The translations under genes and the position numbers were made by a program. The notes under the pieces were generated by a model that saw only the letters and a list, made by a program, of their open reading frames with translations, made no database searches and was not told the DNA's origin. Below are positions 23,992-33,790 of a stretch of 64,000 nucleotides of DNA, in pieces. Within the stretch, counting starts at the first letter, position 1. Each line of letters starts with the position of its first letter. Source of the DNA: Garra rufa (Eukaryota > Chordata > Actinopteri > Cypriniformes > Cyprinidae); NCBI RefSeq assembly GCF_049309525.1, contig NC_133384.1, positions 14,213,198-14,277,197 of the forward strand. Direction: 5' to 3'.

Positions 23992-25572
23992 TATATTTAT
24001 CATTAAAATGCTGTCCAATAAAGTTTCAATTAATAAACTTCAACAATTTAATAATAATAAAATTAAAGTAAAAATATAACTGAATTTACAACAAAAGATT
24101 GCATTAATGAAAAAAATATGTCATGGTTGTGTGATTTTTGTTCAAATAATACTTATAATAATAACCATTACATTACATATTTGTTAAAAAATAACAATAA
24201 ATACAATAATAATTAACTTTAATGTAATGTTTCAATAAACTATATTTTAACAACACAATCCTGATCATCAAGGTGTCACCTTTATATCAAAAATGAATCA
24301 AAAATTAATTTTCGATATCAATATTGATATCAGTTTCATTCAGCCCTAGATCCAGACTGGAGTATGTGAGTGATTTTTCAAGGTTTCTCTTAGCAATGAA
24401 ATGGAATATTTTCAACTAACTAGCCAATGGCCAGATTTGGTCAAAAACATACATTATTCAATATCAACTTCTTTACAGAACCTTTTTAAGTATAAAAACA
24501 ATATCACACTTGTTACAATTGTGTTGTAATGAATATCTCTGATGAAATTTCCCCTCCCACACACACTCGTGACCAAAGGGGAAATTAACCAAAACATGCA
24601 CATGTTCACAGAATAAACATATTTCAGTCTGGAAATGTGTGCTTTCAGCCAACTGGAGATTTTTGTTTGTTTGCTTTTTGCCCTTTTAGCTTCCCATGAT
24701 CGATTTCTTCTGCAACAAGTCAATAATGTGTGTATCTGTGTTTTTGTGTAGTCACAAAGCCTGAGGAAAAACATTAGGTGTGCTTGTGTTTCATTTAGTG
24801 TACATCTATATAAAGCATATTGGTTGTTTGTTTTCATTTTGCCCTCAGGTCATGTGTTCTACCAACGACTTCTCATGAAGGCCGTTCACACTGACAGTGA
24901 TTTAACCGCTGGAGGTTTGTAAGCTACTGTACTTTTTGTTTCTTGTCAGCAATCCAGTAACTGCTGTAACCAGCCGCATCTTAAGGTGGATCATGTGAGC
25001 ATCACTATTTAGACTCTAACATCACATCAGGATTCATTTGCATAATGTATCAAACCCGAATGTTGCATAGAAGTTGCTTAACGTTTCGTCACCAAAGGTG
25101 TCATTCTGCCTCAAATCACCAACTTGCATTGCAAATAAATCAGTTTTCATATTCTTTCTACTCTACACTCTACAAAATGAGAATTTTACTTCTCTCACAT
25201 AAATCTAACTGCCCAGCTGAACTCTTCTGCACAGTTTGTTTGGGTTAACTGATTAAGTCAATCAAATCTTTCCACAATCTAATTGGTTCACTCCATGCCT
25301 GTTACATAAGCAATGGAAACACACACAACAGGAGGCATCCGTAGATTGGCTAAATACCCTGTTCATGGATAATGGCCACCAATAATGGTCACAGATGGTC
25401 TGCAATTAGGCCTGAATGGGTCAATCAGATGCAAAATAATGGACTGAAACAGTTTTAACGAACCAAACCTGACTAAAACCTCTTTTATATAAATGGAAGT
25501 GAGACAAGAGATGTTTTTTTAGCAAACATTCAGCTCAGTCCAATAGTATTTTCACAACACGTCTTCAATTGG
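23992..25572. other. Intronic AT-rich sequence with a hAT-like end
   Basis: Near 24305-24352 the sequence reads ATTGATATCAGTTTCATTCAGCCCTAG, whose inverse starts CTAGGGCTGAAT, resembling a hAT-type terminus; no partner end was found. The ORF at 24454-24837 (minus) has no recognised domain. No exon is supported. Confidence 0.45.
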
Positions 25573-25652
25573 CCATATTGGCGGCACTGAACGTAAACAA
25601 CGCCACTGAATCGAATGAGACTCACATATTTTCCTGATTAATGCTGCTGAAA

Positions 25653-25825
25653 CGATCAATTATTGTCATGTTTTAGGCTGTACTAATTGGTCAGAATGGG
25701 AAAAACATTTGGAGTACTATGTACTGTCAAAAGTGGAGACAACGGTCTGAAGAACAAAAGATGTTTGTGGTTGGACAAACTGAACCAGGATTACCAGGGC
25801 AAGGATCTTGACTAAATTAGTATTT
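25653..25825 (+). pseudogene. THAP-like domain coding remnant, split by the DIRS insertion
   Basis: Reading + from about 25653: TINYCHVLGCTNWSEWEK, giving the C-x4-C start of a THAP zinc finger, then HLEYYVLSKVETT and a stop. After a frame shift the text resumes with RCLWLDKLNQDYQGKDLD, a stop, then ISIC, which matches the conserved W-containing middle and the last cysteine region of fish THAP proteins. The reading is cut by the DIRS left end at GTT 25826. Just beyond the DIRS right end (about 33115-33140) TTC-TGT-CAT-TTC-TGG appears, followed by CAG|GTAGGTG, consistent with the C-x2-H end of the finger and a splice donor. THAP domains are DNA-binding modules of P-element-type transposases and of host regulators. 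This copy is dead, and I infer a repeat-derived fragment. Confidence 0.6.
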
Positions 25826-25828
25826 GTT

Positions 25829-26002
25829 CCCTTCCAGGAACTTACGCTGCATCGACACGCTTTGGGAATGCCTCCAGCGTGACCACGCTCTGAATCACGT
25901 GTGTAATCAGTCCAATGGAATCGCGAGACGTCACGTACGTGATGACGTCACCGACCAGGAAGCTTAAAAGCACGTACGGTGAGAGCAGCGCTAGCTTTCT
26001 GC
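25829..26002 (+). repeat. DIRS left inverted terminal repeat
   Basis: Complementary to 32973-33060 plus the 30690-30755 part of the right end. Contains the palindromic TCACGTACGTGATGACGTCA block and GAAGCTTAAAAGCACGTACG. It probably holds the promoter, since the first ORF starts about 90 bp downstream. Confidence 0.85.
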
Positions 26003-26090
26003 CATTCAGCAAGCACTCTATGTCTGTCTCTCTCCGTTTTTCGTGCCAGTTTGCACATCTTTTATTTGAGAGAGATTGTCTGTCTGTGTA

Positions 26091-27016
26091 ATGTCTAAGA
26101 AGGGTGAAACTTATAAGCAGCAGCATCACAGGCCGTGTGTTCCTCCTTGCCCTCGTTTTATTACGGGTGAGGACACACACGGTCTGTGTGTTGTCTGTCT
26201 GGGAGCAGCACATGCCGCATCAGCTCTCGAGGGGGCTGGTTGCGTGCAGTGTGAGCGCATGCCGTTGCGTGTGCTCCGCTCCCGGAAAGCCCTCTTCGAG
26301 GAGGGGGCTTTCGTCAGCGTCCCTCGCGGGTCTGGCCCCGCTTCCGGCGAGGCGGAGCGGCGGCTGCACTCGTGGGGCTCGCAAATGGATCTAACAGCGG
26401 GCTTGGAGACGGGCGAGTCCCTATCTCCAGCCTCACCTGTTAGATCCATCGCCCACTCTCTGGGTTCGGAAGCCCGCTCTGCGGTTTCTTCCCCCCAGGG
26501 AGAGGGCGCGGTGCTCCTCTTATCTTCCTCCGAGGAGGTTGATGTAGAGGGCGTCGGTGAGGATTCACCCCCTCACTCTCCCCAGCACGAGGAGCTTTTG
26601 GAGATGGTCACTCGTGCCGTAGCCACATTAAATCTAGAGTGGCCGGCCGAGAGACAGGCTGAACCGCAGCGAAGCAAATTAGATGAGCGCTTCCTGCGGT
26701 CTCGGCCACCACCTTCACGCAGGAGCCTTCCGTTTTTCCCGGAACTTCACACTGAGGTGTCGAGGTCCTGGGGAAATCCTTTTTCTGCGCGACTCTACAG
26801 CCCCTCCGCTGCACTGTATTCCAATGTGGTGGGGCTGTCAGAGCACGCTTACACGGCGATGCCCCGGGTTGAGCAGACCCTTGCGAGCTATCTGTCCCCC
26901 GAAGCGGCATCGTCGTTGAAGGCTCCAGCGTTGCCCTCCAGAGCTCTCAAATCCACCTCAGCTCTGGTGGGCAAAGACTATGCGGCAGCAGGTCAGGCTG
27001 GTGCGTGTCTGCACAC
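26091..27016 (+). pseudogene. DIRS ORF1 (Gag-like), N-terminal half
   Basis: An open frame exists from 26076, but the start at 26091 (MSKKGETYKQQHH) fits DIRS ORF1 better. The N-terminal part is cysteine-rich (CVPPCPRF, HGLCVVCLGAAHA, GCVQCERM), a pattern I recall from fish DIRS Gag-like proteins and possibly a nucleic-acid-binding finger. The rest is Ser/Pro/Glu-rich. The frame is interrupted at 27016 by a hAT element and continues in the same frame at 27851. Inside the insert it runs on as nonsense to a stop at 27239. The role in the cycle is inferred to be a structural or nucleic-acid-binding protein of the particle. Confidence 0.75.
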
Positions 27017-27842
27017 CAGAGTATGTGAGCGGAGTGGAGCGGCAACAATTTCCCCTCCGCGCTCAGTGCGTTTAATAATCGCTCCTCTCCAGCTCCACTC
27101 CGGGTTCACAATTTTCCGCTCCCGCTCCACTCCTCGCTCACTGATATCAGAAACACCGCTCCGCCTTCGCTCCGCGTCAAAACATTCAGAAATAGCCTTA
27201 TGTTTTAAATATAACGGTCCTGTTCATAACACATATTAAAACAACAGGAGAGTTTGGAATAGTGTGCAAACTTTGTACCTACCACATACCAAGCTAATAA
27301 CATTGTCAGCATTAAAAGAGTATAACTACTGCTTTATGCAGTGCAAGGTTTGTAATGAAAATAACTACATTTTCGTCAGTTATTTTACATATGGATCGCT
27401 GCATTTCTTACAGATTTCTGATAATTCGAAATCGGATACCATTACATTTGTTTTAATGCATTATTGTCACAGCGATTGCGTGTGAATAAGTGCTGCACAT
27501 GTTTAAATGAGGCTTTCACCTGAATATATTCAGTATCTAGAAGGAACAAACTAAATCCTTGTGAACTATAATTTACCGCTCATGTCCATTCACATTATTT
27601 CTGATTTGAGTGATCCATCTCTATCAAGCTAAATGTTTAACATGTGAATGCCTGCTTATTATGCAGTTATATTACGGACCGTTGGCATGAATTGTACTTA
27701 TGATGGAGCGATGGTGGAGCGCACTTGGAGCGAGTGAAAACCACGACGCTCCGACTTTTCAAAAATCCGCTCCTCCCTCCATTCAAAATCACACCGCTCC
27801 ACTCCGCGCTCCGCTCGCACTCCGCTCCGCTCACATACCCTG
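27017..27842. mobile_element. hAT non-autonomous element (826 bp) inside DIRS ORF1
   Basis: The inverted ends are CAGAGTATGTGAGCGGAG and its near-perfect inverse CTCCGCTCACATACCCTG. They are bracketed by an exact 8-bp direct repeat CTGCACAC (27009-27016 and 27843-27850). CAGRG ends plus an 8-bp duplication are diagnostic of hAT. The sub-terminal regions repeat GGAGCGG/CCGCTCC motifs, typical of transposase-binding sites. No transposase is encoded. Insert plus duplication is 834 bp, a multiple of three, so the interrupted ORF keeps its frame beyond it. Confidence 0.92.
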
Positions 27843-27850
27843 CTGCACAC

Positions 27851-28823
27851 CATGGCGGTATTACAGGCGTACCAAGCCGACCTGCTCAAAGAGTTGGATG
27901 AGGGCAAAGGGGCTCGGCCTGACGACATCGCCGAGCTCCGGAGGACCGCTGATCTATCTCTCCGCACCACCAAAGAGACCGCCCGCGCTATCGGCAGGTC
28001 CATGGCAGCTATGGTGGCTGCGGAGAGGCACCTATGGTTGACTTTGTCCAGTATTAAAGAAAAGGACAAGGTCTTCCACCTGGACGCCCCGCTCGTGTCT
28101 TCGGGCCTGTTCGGCGACGCAGTAGATACTGTCGTTGACAGGCACCAAGAGGCACGTCGCCAAGCGGCGGCGTTCCAGCGGTTCCTCCCTCGCCGCACTC
28201 CAACTCAAGGGGCTGTTGAGACCCAGCAGTGCAGTTCTCGGCTACCGCCCGTCATCGTAGCGGTACCGGGAAGCTCGCGACCCCAAAGGGGGTCCCTTCT
28301 ACAGCTGACTGGGTGTTTTCCTGCCGGTACGCCGCTTCAGGACCCCAGGCCAGCTGTCTCTCCAACACCAGAGGTCAGCCTCGAGAGGCTGATTCCCTTA
28401 GTAGACTTTCTGGCAGCGTGGAAACTTCTGCCGAATGTCTCTTCATGGGTCCTGCATACTGTAGAGAGAGGTTACCGTATCCAGTTCGGTGCTCCTCCTC
28501 CCTGTTTCAGCGGAGTATTTCCCACTATTGTGGGCCCTCAGCAGGCTCTGGCCATGGAACAAGAAGTAAACACTCTTCTGGGGAAGGAGACCATCGAGGT
28601 GGTCCCTCCTCAAGAGCAAGAGTCCGGGTTCTACAGCCGGTACTTCATAGTTCCAAAGAAGGATGGGGGCCTCAGGCCCATCTTAGACTTGCGAGTTTTA
28701 AACCAGTCAGTCATGCGTTTCAAGTTCAGGATGCTGACTGTCAAGCAGGTCGTCTCACAGATTCAGTCCGAGGACTGGTTTGTGACTATAGACCTGAAAG
28801 ATGCGTACTCTGGTTTGCTTTCA
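27851..28823 (+). pseudogene. DIRS ORF1 C-terminal part running into the RT N-terminal part
   Basis: One open frame from the end of the hAT insert continues Gag-like sequence (MAVLQAYQADLLKELDEG, KETARAIGRSMAAMVAAERH) and then, from about 28370, enters the polymerase: LEREVNTLL-type linker, SGFYSRYFIVPKKDGG, LRPILDLRVLN and TIDLKDAY (RT palm motif A with its aspartate). After DAY, roughly a dozen conserved codons are deleted and the frame is lost near 28805-28825. In intact DIRS elements Gag and Pol are normally separate or overlapping ORFs, so this continuous frame may itself reflect small lesions. Confidence 0.78.
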
Positions 28824-29240
28824 GGGGCGAAGCATACCAGTATCGGGTTCTTCCTTTCGGTCTTGCACTCTCACCCCGCACTTTCACAAAGTGTGTGGAT
28901 GCAGCTCTGGCTCCTTTGGGACTCCAGGGCATCCGCATACTCAACTATATCGACGACTGGCTGATTTTGTCCCAGTCCGAGTGGGTGGCAGTTCAGCATC
29001 GAGATGCTGTTTTGTCACACATGAAAGAGCTGGGGTTAAGACTAAACACCAAGAAAAGTGTGCTGTCTCCGTCTCAGAGAACCACTTATCTCGGTGTAAT
29101 TCGGGATTCCTCCACGATGCGGGCACGGCTCTCCCCCGCTCGTGTAGAGTCGATTCTCAAAGCAGTCGCGAGAGTGAAGGAAGGCCGGTCACTCACTGTC
29201 AAGCAGTTTCAGAAACTGCTGGGTCTGATGGCAGCCTCTG
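28824..29240 (+). pseudogene. DIRS reverse transcriptase, C-terminal palm and thumb
   Basis: In the frame beginning FRGEAYQYRVLPFGL the catalytic box YIDD is at 28946-28957 (NYIDDWLI), followed by a region (LRLNTKKSVLSPSQRTTYLG and VKQFQKLLGLMAAS) typical of DIRS and gypsy-like RTs. The frame differs from the preceding segment because of the deletion after DAY, and shifts again near 29235-29245. RT would copy the element RNA into DNA. This copy cannot make the enzyme. Confidence 0.85.
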
Positions 29241-29810
29241 TCCAACGTGATTCCTTTTGGCCTGCTGTACATGAGACCCCTACAGTGGTGGCTCAAAACC
29301 AAGGGGTTCTCCCCGAGGGGAAACCCATTTCGCATGATCAAGGTCAGGCGGCGATGCTTTCGTGCCTTAGACATGTGGAGGGATTCTTGATTTTTGAATC
29401 TGGGCCCGGTGTTGGGAGCTCCTTGTCACCGCGTCACGCTTGCAACGGACGCGTCCCTCACCGGCTGGAGAGCAGTCATGAGTGGCCGCTCGGCCCACGG
29501 TCTGTGGAGGGGCCATCATCTCATGTGGCACATCAATTGCCTGGAGATGTTAGGCGTGTTTCAGGCTCTGAGACACTTCCTCCCTGACCTAAGAGGCCAC
29601 CATGTGTTGGTGCGCACCGACAACACAGCGGTGGTCTCTTATATCAACCACCAAGGAGGTCTGCGTTCGCGCCCCTTGTACAAGCTGGCGCACCAGATAC
29701 TTGTGTGGTCCCAGGGGAAACTCCTCTCGCTGAGAGCTGTTCACATCCCTGGGCGTCTAAACTTGGGAGCAGACTTCCTGTCGAGGCAGGGGCCGAGGTC
29801 CGGGGAATAG
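29241..29810 (+). pseudogene. DIRS RNase H domain with two nonsense codons
   Basis: In this frame the connecting region runs NVIPFGLLYMRPLQWW up to a TGA at 29388-29390, where a tryptophan is expected. It resumes with VTLATDASLTGW (first RNase H aspartate), NCLEMLGVFQAL (catalytic glutamate), VRTDNTAVVSYINH (aspartate) and HIPGRLNLGADFLSR. It ends at TAG 29808-29810, again at a position where the downstream text continues in frame and TGG is likely. All the catalytic residues of RNase H that I can identify are still present. Confidence 0.85.
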
Positions 29811-30182
29811 ATGCTTCACCCCTCTGTGGTGAAGCAGATCTGGAAGGTCTTCGGGGAAGCTCAGGTGGACCTCTTCGCGACTCAGGAAAATACGCAATGT
29901 CCCCTGTGGTTTTCCCAGCGTCATCCAGCTCCTCTTGGGCTGGACGCTATGGTACAGACGTGGCCGAGGCGGCGTCTGTACGCCTTCCCCCCGATTGCTC
30001 TGCTCCCGGGAGTTCTGGCGAGAGTGCGCCGGGATGGGATCCGACTTCTGCTAGTCGCCCCGCTCTGGCCGGGCCGAGTTTGGTTCTCGGACCTGATTTC
30101 CCTTCTAGACGGCTCCCCCTGGGAGATTCCGGTCAGCTTTTCATCCTCCTCCCTTTCGGGAACCCGGCCAGCAGAAGCTTAA
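29811..30182 (+). pseudogene. DIRS conserved domain downstream of RNase H
   Basis: In frame with the RNase H segment across the TAG: MLHPSVVKQIWKVFGEAQVDLFAT, CPLWFSQ, RLYAFPPIALLPGVLARVR and LLVAPLWPGRVWFSDL. From memory this matches the domain that follows RNase H in DIRS elements, in some descriptions called a methyltransferase-like domain. It stops at TAA 30180-30182, after which sequence jumps to the recombinase C-terminus in another frame, so a deletion junction lies here. Confidence 0.7.
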
Positions 30183-30520
30183 CTGTGACATACGTCCACA
30201 GAACTGCCCTGTGGAGGAAGGCTGAACAACTTCTGGTCTGTTACGGCCCTCCGAGAAGAGGCCGTCCTGCTGCCAAGCCTTCCATAAGCCGGTGGATTGT
30301 GGATGCCATTTCCCTTTCGTATGAGTCCTCTGGTCTCCCCTCACCACTGGGAGTCAAGGCTCACTCGACTTGTGGTATGTCTGCCTCTAAAGCCCTTCTT
30401 TCAGGCCTTTCGATTCAGGATATTTGCAACGCTGTGGTTTGGTCCACGCCCCTTACTTTCACCAGATTCTATGGTTTAGATCTTCCTGCCACTCCTGGCT
30501 CTTTCATCCTCTCGCCCTAA
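30183..30520 (+). pseudogene. DIRS tyrosine recombinase, C-terminal remnant with catalytic Arg lost
   Basis: The frame to TAA at 30518-30520 contains RWIVDAISLSYESSGLPSP, then KAHSTCGMSASKALLSG, then LTFTRFYGLD. In tyrosine recombinases the H-x-x-R box would read HSTR; here the arginine codon has become TGT (Cys), a C-to-T change of a likely CGT. The nucleophilic tyrosine (FTRFYGLD) is kept. The N-terminal half, with the first catalytic arginine, is missing. The intact enzyme would integrate the circular DNA. Confidence 0.8.
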
Positions 30521-30566
30521 CTCGGCAGGGATATCCTCAGTATGGCGCGTGGGTATACTCGTTCCC

Positions 30567-30658
30567 AAAGCGTTTCGACGCAGCGTAAGTTCCTGGAAGG
30601 GAATGTCTCAGGTTACGTATGTAACCCTAGTTCCCTGAAGGGAACGAGACGCTGCGTC
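30567..30658. repeat. DIRS internal complementary region
   Basis: The left half is complementary to the element's left terminus and the right half to its right terminus, joined at GGGAATGTCTCAGG. This is the template by which DIRS elements restore both ends through a circular intermediate. Confidence 0.85.
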
Positions 30659-33111
30659 TCGAGGCCATACTTCCGACATCTCTGCGGCGCTTGCTGTTTC
30701 TAGAAAGCTAGCGCTGCTCTCACCGTACGTGCTTTTAAGCTTCCTGGTCGGTGACGTCATCACTAGAGGTCGACCGATATTGGTTTTTACCGATACCGAT
30801 AGCTAGGTTGGACCACACTGGCCGATACCGATTAATTAACCGATAGTTTTTGAAAATGGATACTTAACGGCAACTAAAATAGTGCTCTACTATTAAAAAA
30901 AATAAATACTAAACCATACTTTGTAAATAAATAAAAATATTAATATTAATTATATATTGATCATTAATGTTAACAAAATAAACTTCAAAATTTAACAATA
31001 TTACAGTAAATGTTGAAATTAACAGACTCTAACAAGGAACAATACTTCTATTCTACAGCTTTCATCAATCTTAGTTGATGTTACAAATTGGCTCATTGTA
31101 AAGGGGTGTGAATCTTTACATTTTAACAATATGTAAAATTGCAGGTTTTATGCCTTTTGTTTATATTTGGAATCTCTGTATGTCAGTACTGCCATCTTAA
31201 AAATTAAGATTCAATTTAATTACTTATTACTTATTTTCAATATCAACTAAATATAACCATGCGTCATATTCTCCGTTTTCAATATTACTGCACATGGCTA
31301 CATTTTAATTTACATTTTATATCAAATAGATTTTTCCATTATATAAGCAGCCTACTTTTTTTTAAACAATTACTTATTTAAAATAAGTGTTCTTTTTTCT
31401 TTATCATTTGATTATTACCGATGAGATCGTAGCAGCAGCTTCTTTAACAGGCTGCATTAAAACGAATGCACAGATCTATTTCGATATATCAAATGTTTTG
31501 TCCTGCTCTGAAAACATATCTGCCTGTGTGTACTGTACATCAGTTTCGTATAAAAGTATTCGAAAATGCAAGTGCATTTAACCGCATCCACAATCTAGCT
31601 TTTTAGGACGAACAAACCCAAAGCACAAGTGAAAGTCTGTCAGTGCGCGAGTTTAGAGCATCTAATAGTACTGCATTACAAACGGCAGAAGGCATATGTA
31701 AAGTAAAAAACTCCGGTTAAAAGTTCACACTGTCAAACAATACACATGTAGCTCACAGTGCAAATCCTGTGCAATGAAGCCCGCCGCGTCTCTAGCGCGC
31801 ACACGTGCCATATGCGAGGAAAACACAAGCTCATTGAAGAGAGGATTGCGATGCATCGGAGAATCCTTTTTTTCACCCACCCTTAATGAAACCGGACAAA
31901 TGTGCAGCGCTGCGTTGCGCGGATAACTTGCAGGTATCACAAACACACACAGGACACGTTGTGTAGTTCAAGCAGAAATCTAAAACAGTTTATTTATTCA
32001 CCAAAACGGGCAAATGTTTACTTCAAGAATGATAAAAAAGCGGCAAAGGTTAGATTAAAGAACAGATCAAACGGAAAGGGAAAGTGCGATCTATCGTCAA
32101 TTGCAGCCATTTCAGAAACAATTTCTTTTCTGTTTTACATTTATGTTTAAATATTATTTGTTTTGTTTCAGTTTAATATGTTAATTACGAAAGAAGTTTG
32201 TGTAATTTGTAAATTTCATAAAGGACGTGGAATGAATTGTACGGCAATACGCCGGGAGAACTGGAGAGGGTCAGACACAATTTTTGACCACTTTGTACGT
32301 TTTTATTTGCTGAAAATCCCTTCTTAAACGAATTTCGTTTTGTATCATTTTTTATCTTAATTTTTAATAGATATTTTTGTTGATCAGTTATTAAAATCAA
32401 ATAAGAACAGGAAAATGGCATTGTAAAATAAAGTGCGTATCTACCATGCTTCCGCTGCCAGACGAAAAGGCTAAAACATTAATTATAGCTCTATATGAAG
32501 CATACAGACTTTATTAGAGCTACAGAAATAAAAAAATATTTTGCTTAAATGCACAATACTCAATCTTCCAGCCCAGGGTCAAGTCTTAATCAACATTAAC
32601 AATGATTTGGGACAGATCTGTAATGTAAAACTATGGCGCGCTGTGACTCGGCAGGATTCTGTCGGCTGAATGAACACAGTTTGCTTTCTCAGGTCACGTC
32701 TTTAAATCTGCAACTTTGCTGGCTAACAATATCACCAGCTGGATATAAATCAGTACAAATATATGGTAACAATCCTGACATAAAACATTGGTCTGGGGCT
32801 TAACCTCTCATACTCTATGACAGCAGAGCGGAGCGTGAGCCGCTTCAGCAAAGAACGCAACCCGGGAAAACTATCGGCAAGTATTTTTGCCGATAACCGA
32901 TAGGTCGGCCAATCAACTATCGGTGCCGATTAATCGGCAAAACCGATACATCGGTCGACCTCTAGTCATCACGTACGTGACGTCTCGCGATTCCATTGGA
33001 CTGATTACACACGTGATTCAGAGCATGGTCACGCTGGAGGCGTTCCCAAAGCGTTTCGACGCAGCGTCTCGTTTCCTTCAGGGAACTAGGGTTACATACG
33101 TAACCTGAGAC
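30659..33111. repeat. DIRS right inverted terminal repeat, split by hAT
   Basis: Inverse of the left terminal repeat, interrupted after 30763 by the 2201-bp hAT element and resuming at 32973 to the CCTGAGAC end before the GTT. Confidence 0.82.
30764..32964. mobile_element. hAT non-autonomous element (2201 bp) in the DIRS right terminal repeat
   Basis: Perfect 15-bp inverted ends TAGAGGTCGACCGAT / ATCGGTCGACCTCTA with sub-terminal CCGATTAATCGG-type palindromes, flanked by an exact 8-bp duplication GTCATCAC (30756-30763 and 32965-32972). Joining the flanks restores the sequence seen intact in the left DIRS repeat, which independently proves the insertion. The interior is AT-rich with only short frames (up to 82 codons) lacking BED or hATC signatures, so transposase must be supplied elsewhere. 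Confidence 0.93.
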
Positions 33112-33114
33112 GTT

Positions 33115-33500
33115 TTCTGTCATTTCTGGTCAGGTAGGTGAAATATTAGGCTAATATTTTAATTAATACTGCTTGTATGTATCTTCAGCACCTATTAACA
33201 TTAGTTTGTCAAAATATTGCACCCTTTCCTGTTTACTAAGTCCGTCTTCTATATGATTTAGCAGCTTCCACGTGTGGTTTAGATAGCATACATTAGCAGA
33301 ACAACGTATTCAGTAGTACATTAACCAAGCAATCCATGCTGTTATTTACATTTGAGTATCAGCAGTATGGCCACGGATCTAGGTAACTGACCAAATCGTG
33401 CTGTAAGTGCAAACCCTCTATAAAGTATCTTACTACAGTCAGTTTATACAGACCTGAGGTGTCTGAGTCTTTGTTGACTCCCCTGTTGAAAAAAAAACAG
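33115..33500. other. Intronic sequence, start continues the THAP remnant
   Basis: The first ~25 bp continue the THAP-like exon and its donor. After that nothing is recognised. Confidence 0.5.
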
Positions 33501-33584
33501 CATGGTAGCTGGTTTAAGCTGGTTTAAGTTGCTCAGAACCAGCTTATATCCAGCTACTATGCTTCAATATAATCATAAACCAGC

Positions 33585-33790
33585 TCATGATGACTCACTG
33601 ATGCTCCAGAAGGAAAACCGATGCATTAAGAGTTGGGGGGGGGGGGGTGAAAACTTTTGAACAGAATGGAGATGTGTACAATTTTCTTATTTTGCCTAAA
33701 TATCATATTTTTTCATTTAGTACTGCCCTTCAAAGACTACAGATGATAGTTACATGTTTCCTAGTAGACAAAATAAGTTCAATTTAACCC
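33585..33790. repeat. Fragment of the 61.6-62.9 kb palindromic family, with a G13 run
   Basis: Blocks such as TGATGCTCCAGAAGGAAAAC, GATGCATTAAGAG and ATTTTGCCTAAATAT match the centre of the element at 61595-62895. A run of about 13 G lies near 33636. Confidence 0.6.

Larger units (their letters stand above)
25826..33114 (+). mobile_element. DIRS-type tyrosine-recombinase retrotransposon, degraded, with two nested hAT elements
   Basis: DIRS hallmarks are visible. The left terminal repeat (about 25829-26002) recurs inverted at the right end (about 30700-30755 plus 32973-33111). An internal complementary region at about 30567-30658 is complementary on its left half to the left terminus (CCTTCCAGGAACTTACGC) and on its right half to the right terminus (AGGGTTACATACGTAACC). 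Both outer edges are bounded by GTT (25826-25828 and 33112-33114), as expected of tyrosine-recombinase integration without target duplication. In order it encodes a Gag-like ORF, RT, RNase H, a conserved downstream domain and a recombinase remnant. Without the two hAT insertions and their target duplications the element is about 4.2 kb, shorter than usual for DIRS, mainly because most of the recombinase is gone. Orientation is opposite to dlgap1. Confidence 0.9.

Noticed and set aside
24454..24837. 127-codon minus-strand frame
   Set aside because: No recognisable motif and no flanking splice signals consistent with dlgap1.
26126..26910. Minus-strand frames of 100-107 codons over the DIRS ORF1
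   Set aside because: Shadows of the GC-rich + strand Gag-like ORF.
29705..30182. Alternative-frame ORF over the DIRS RNase H end
   Set aside because: Only its last part (after 30182) reads as recombinase; the earlier part is an out-of-frame shadow.
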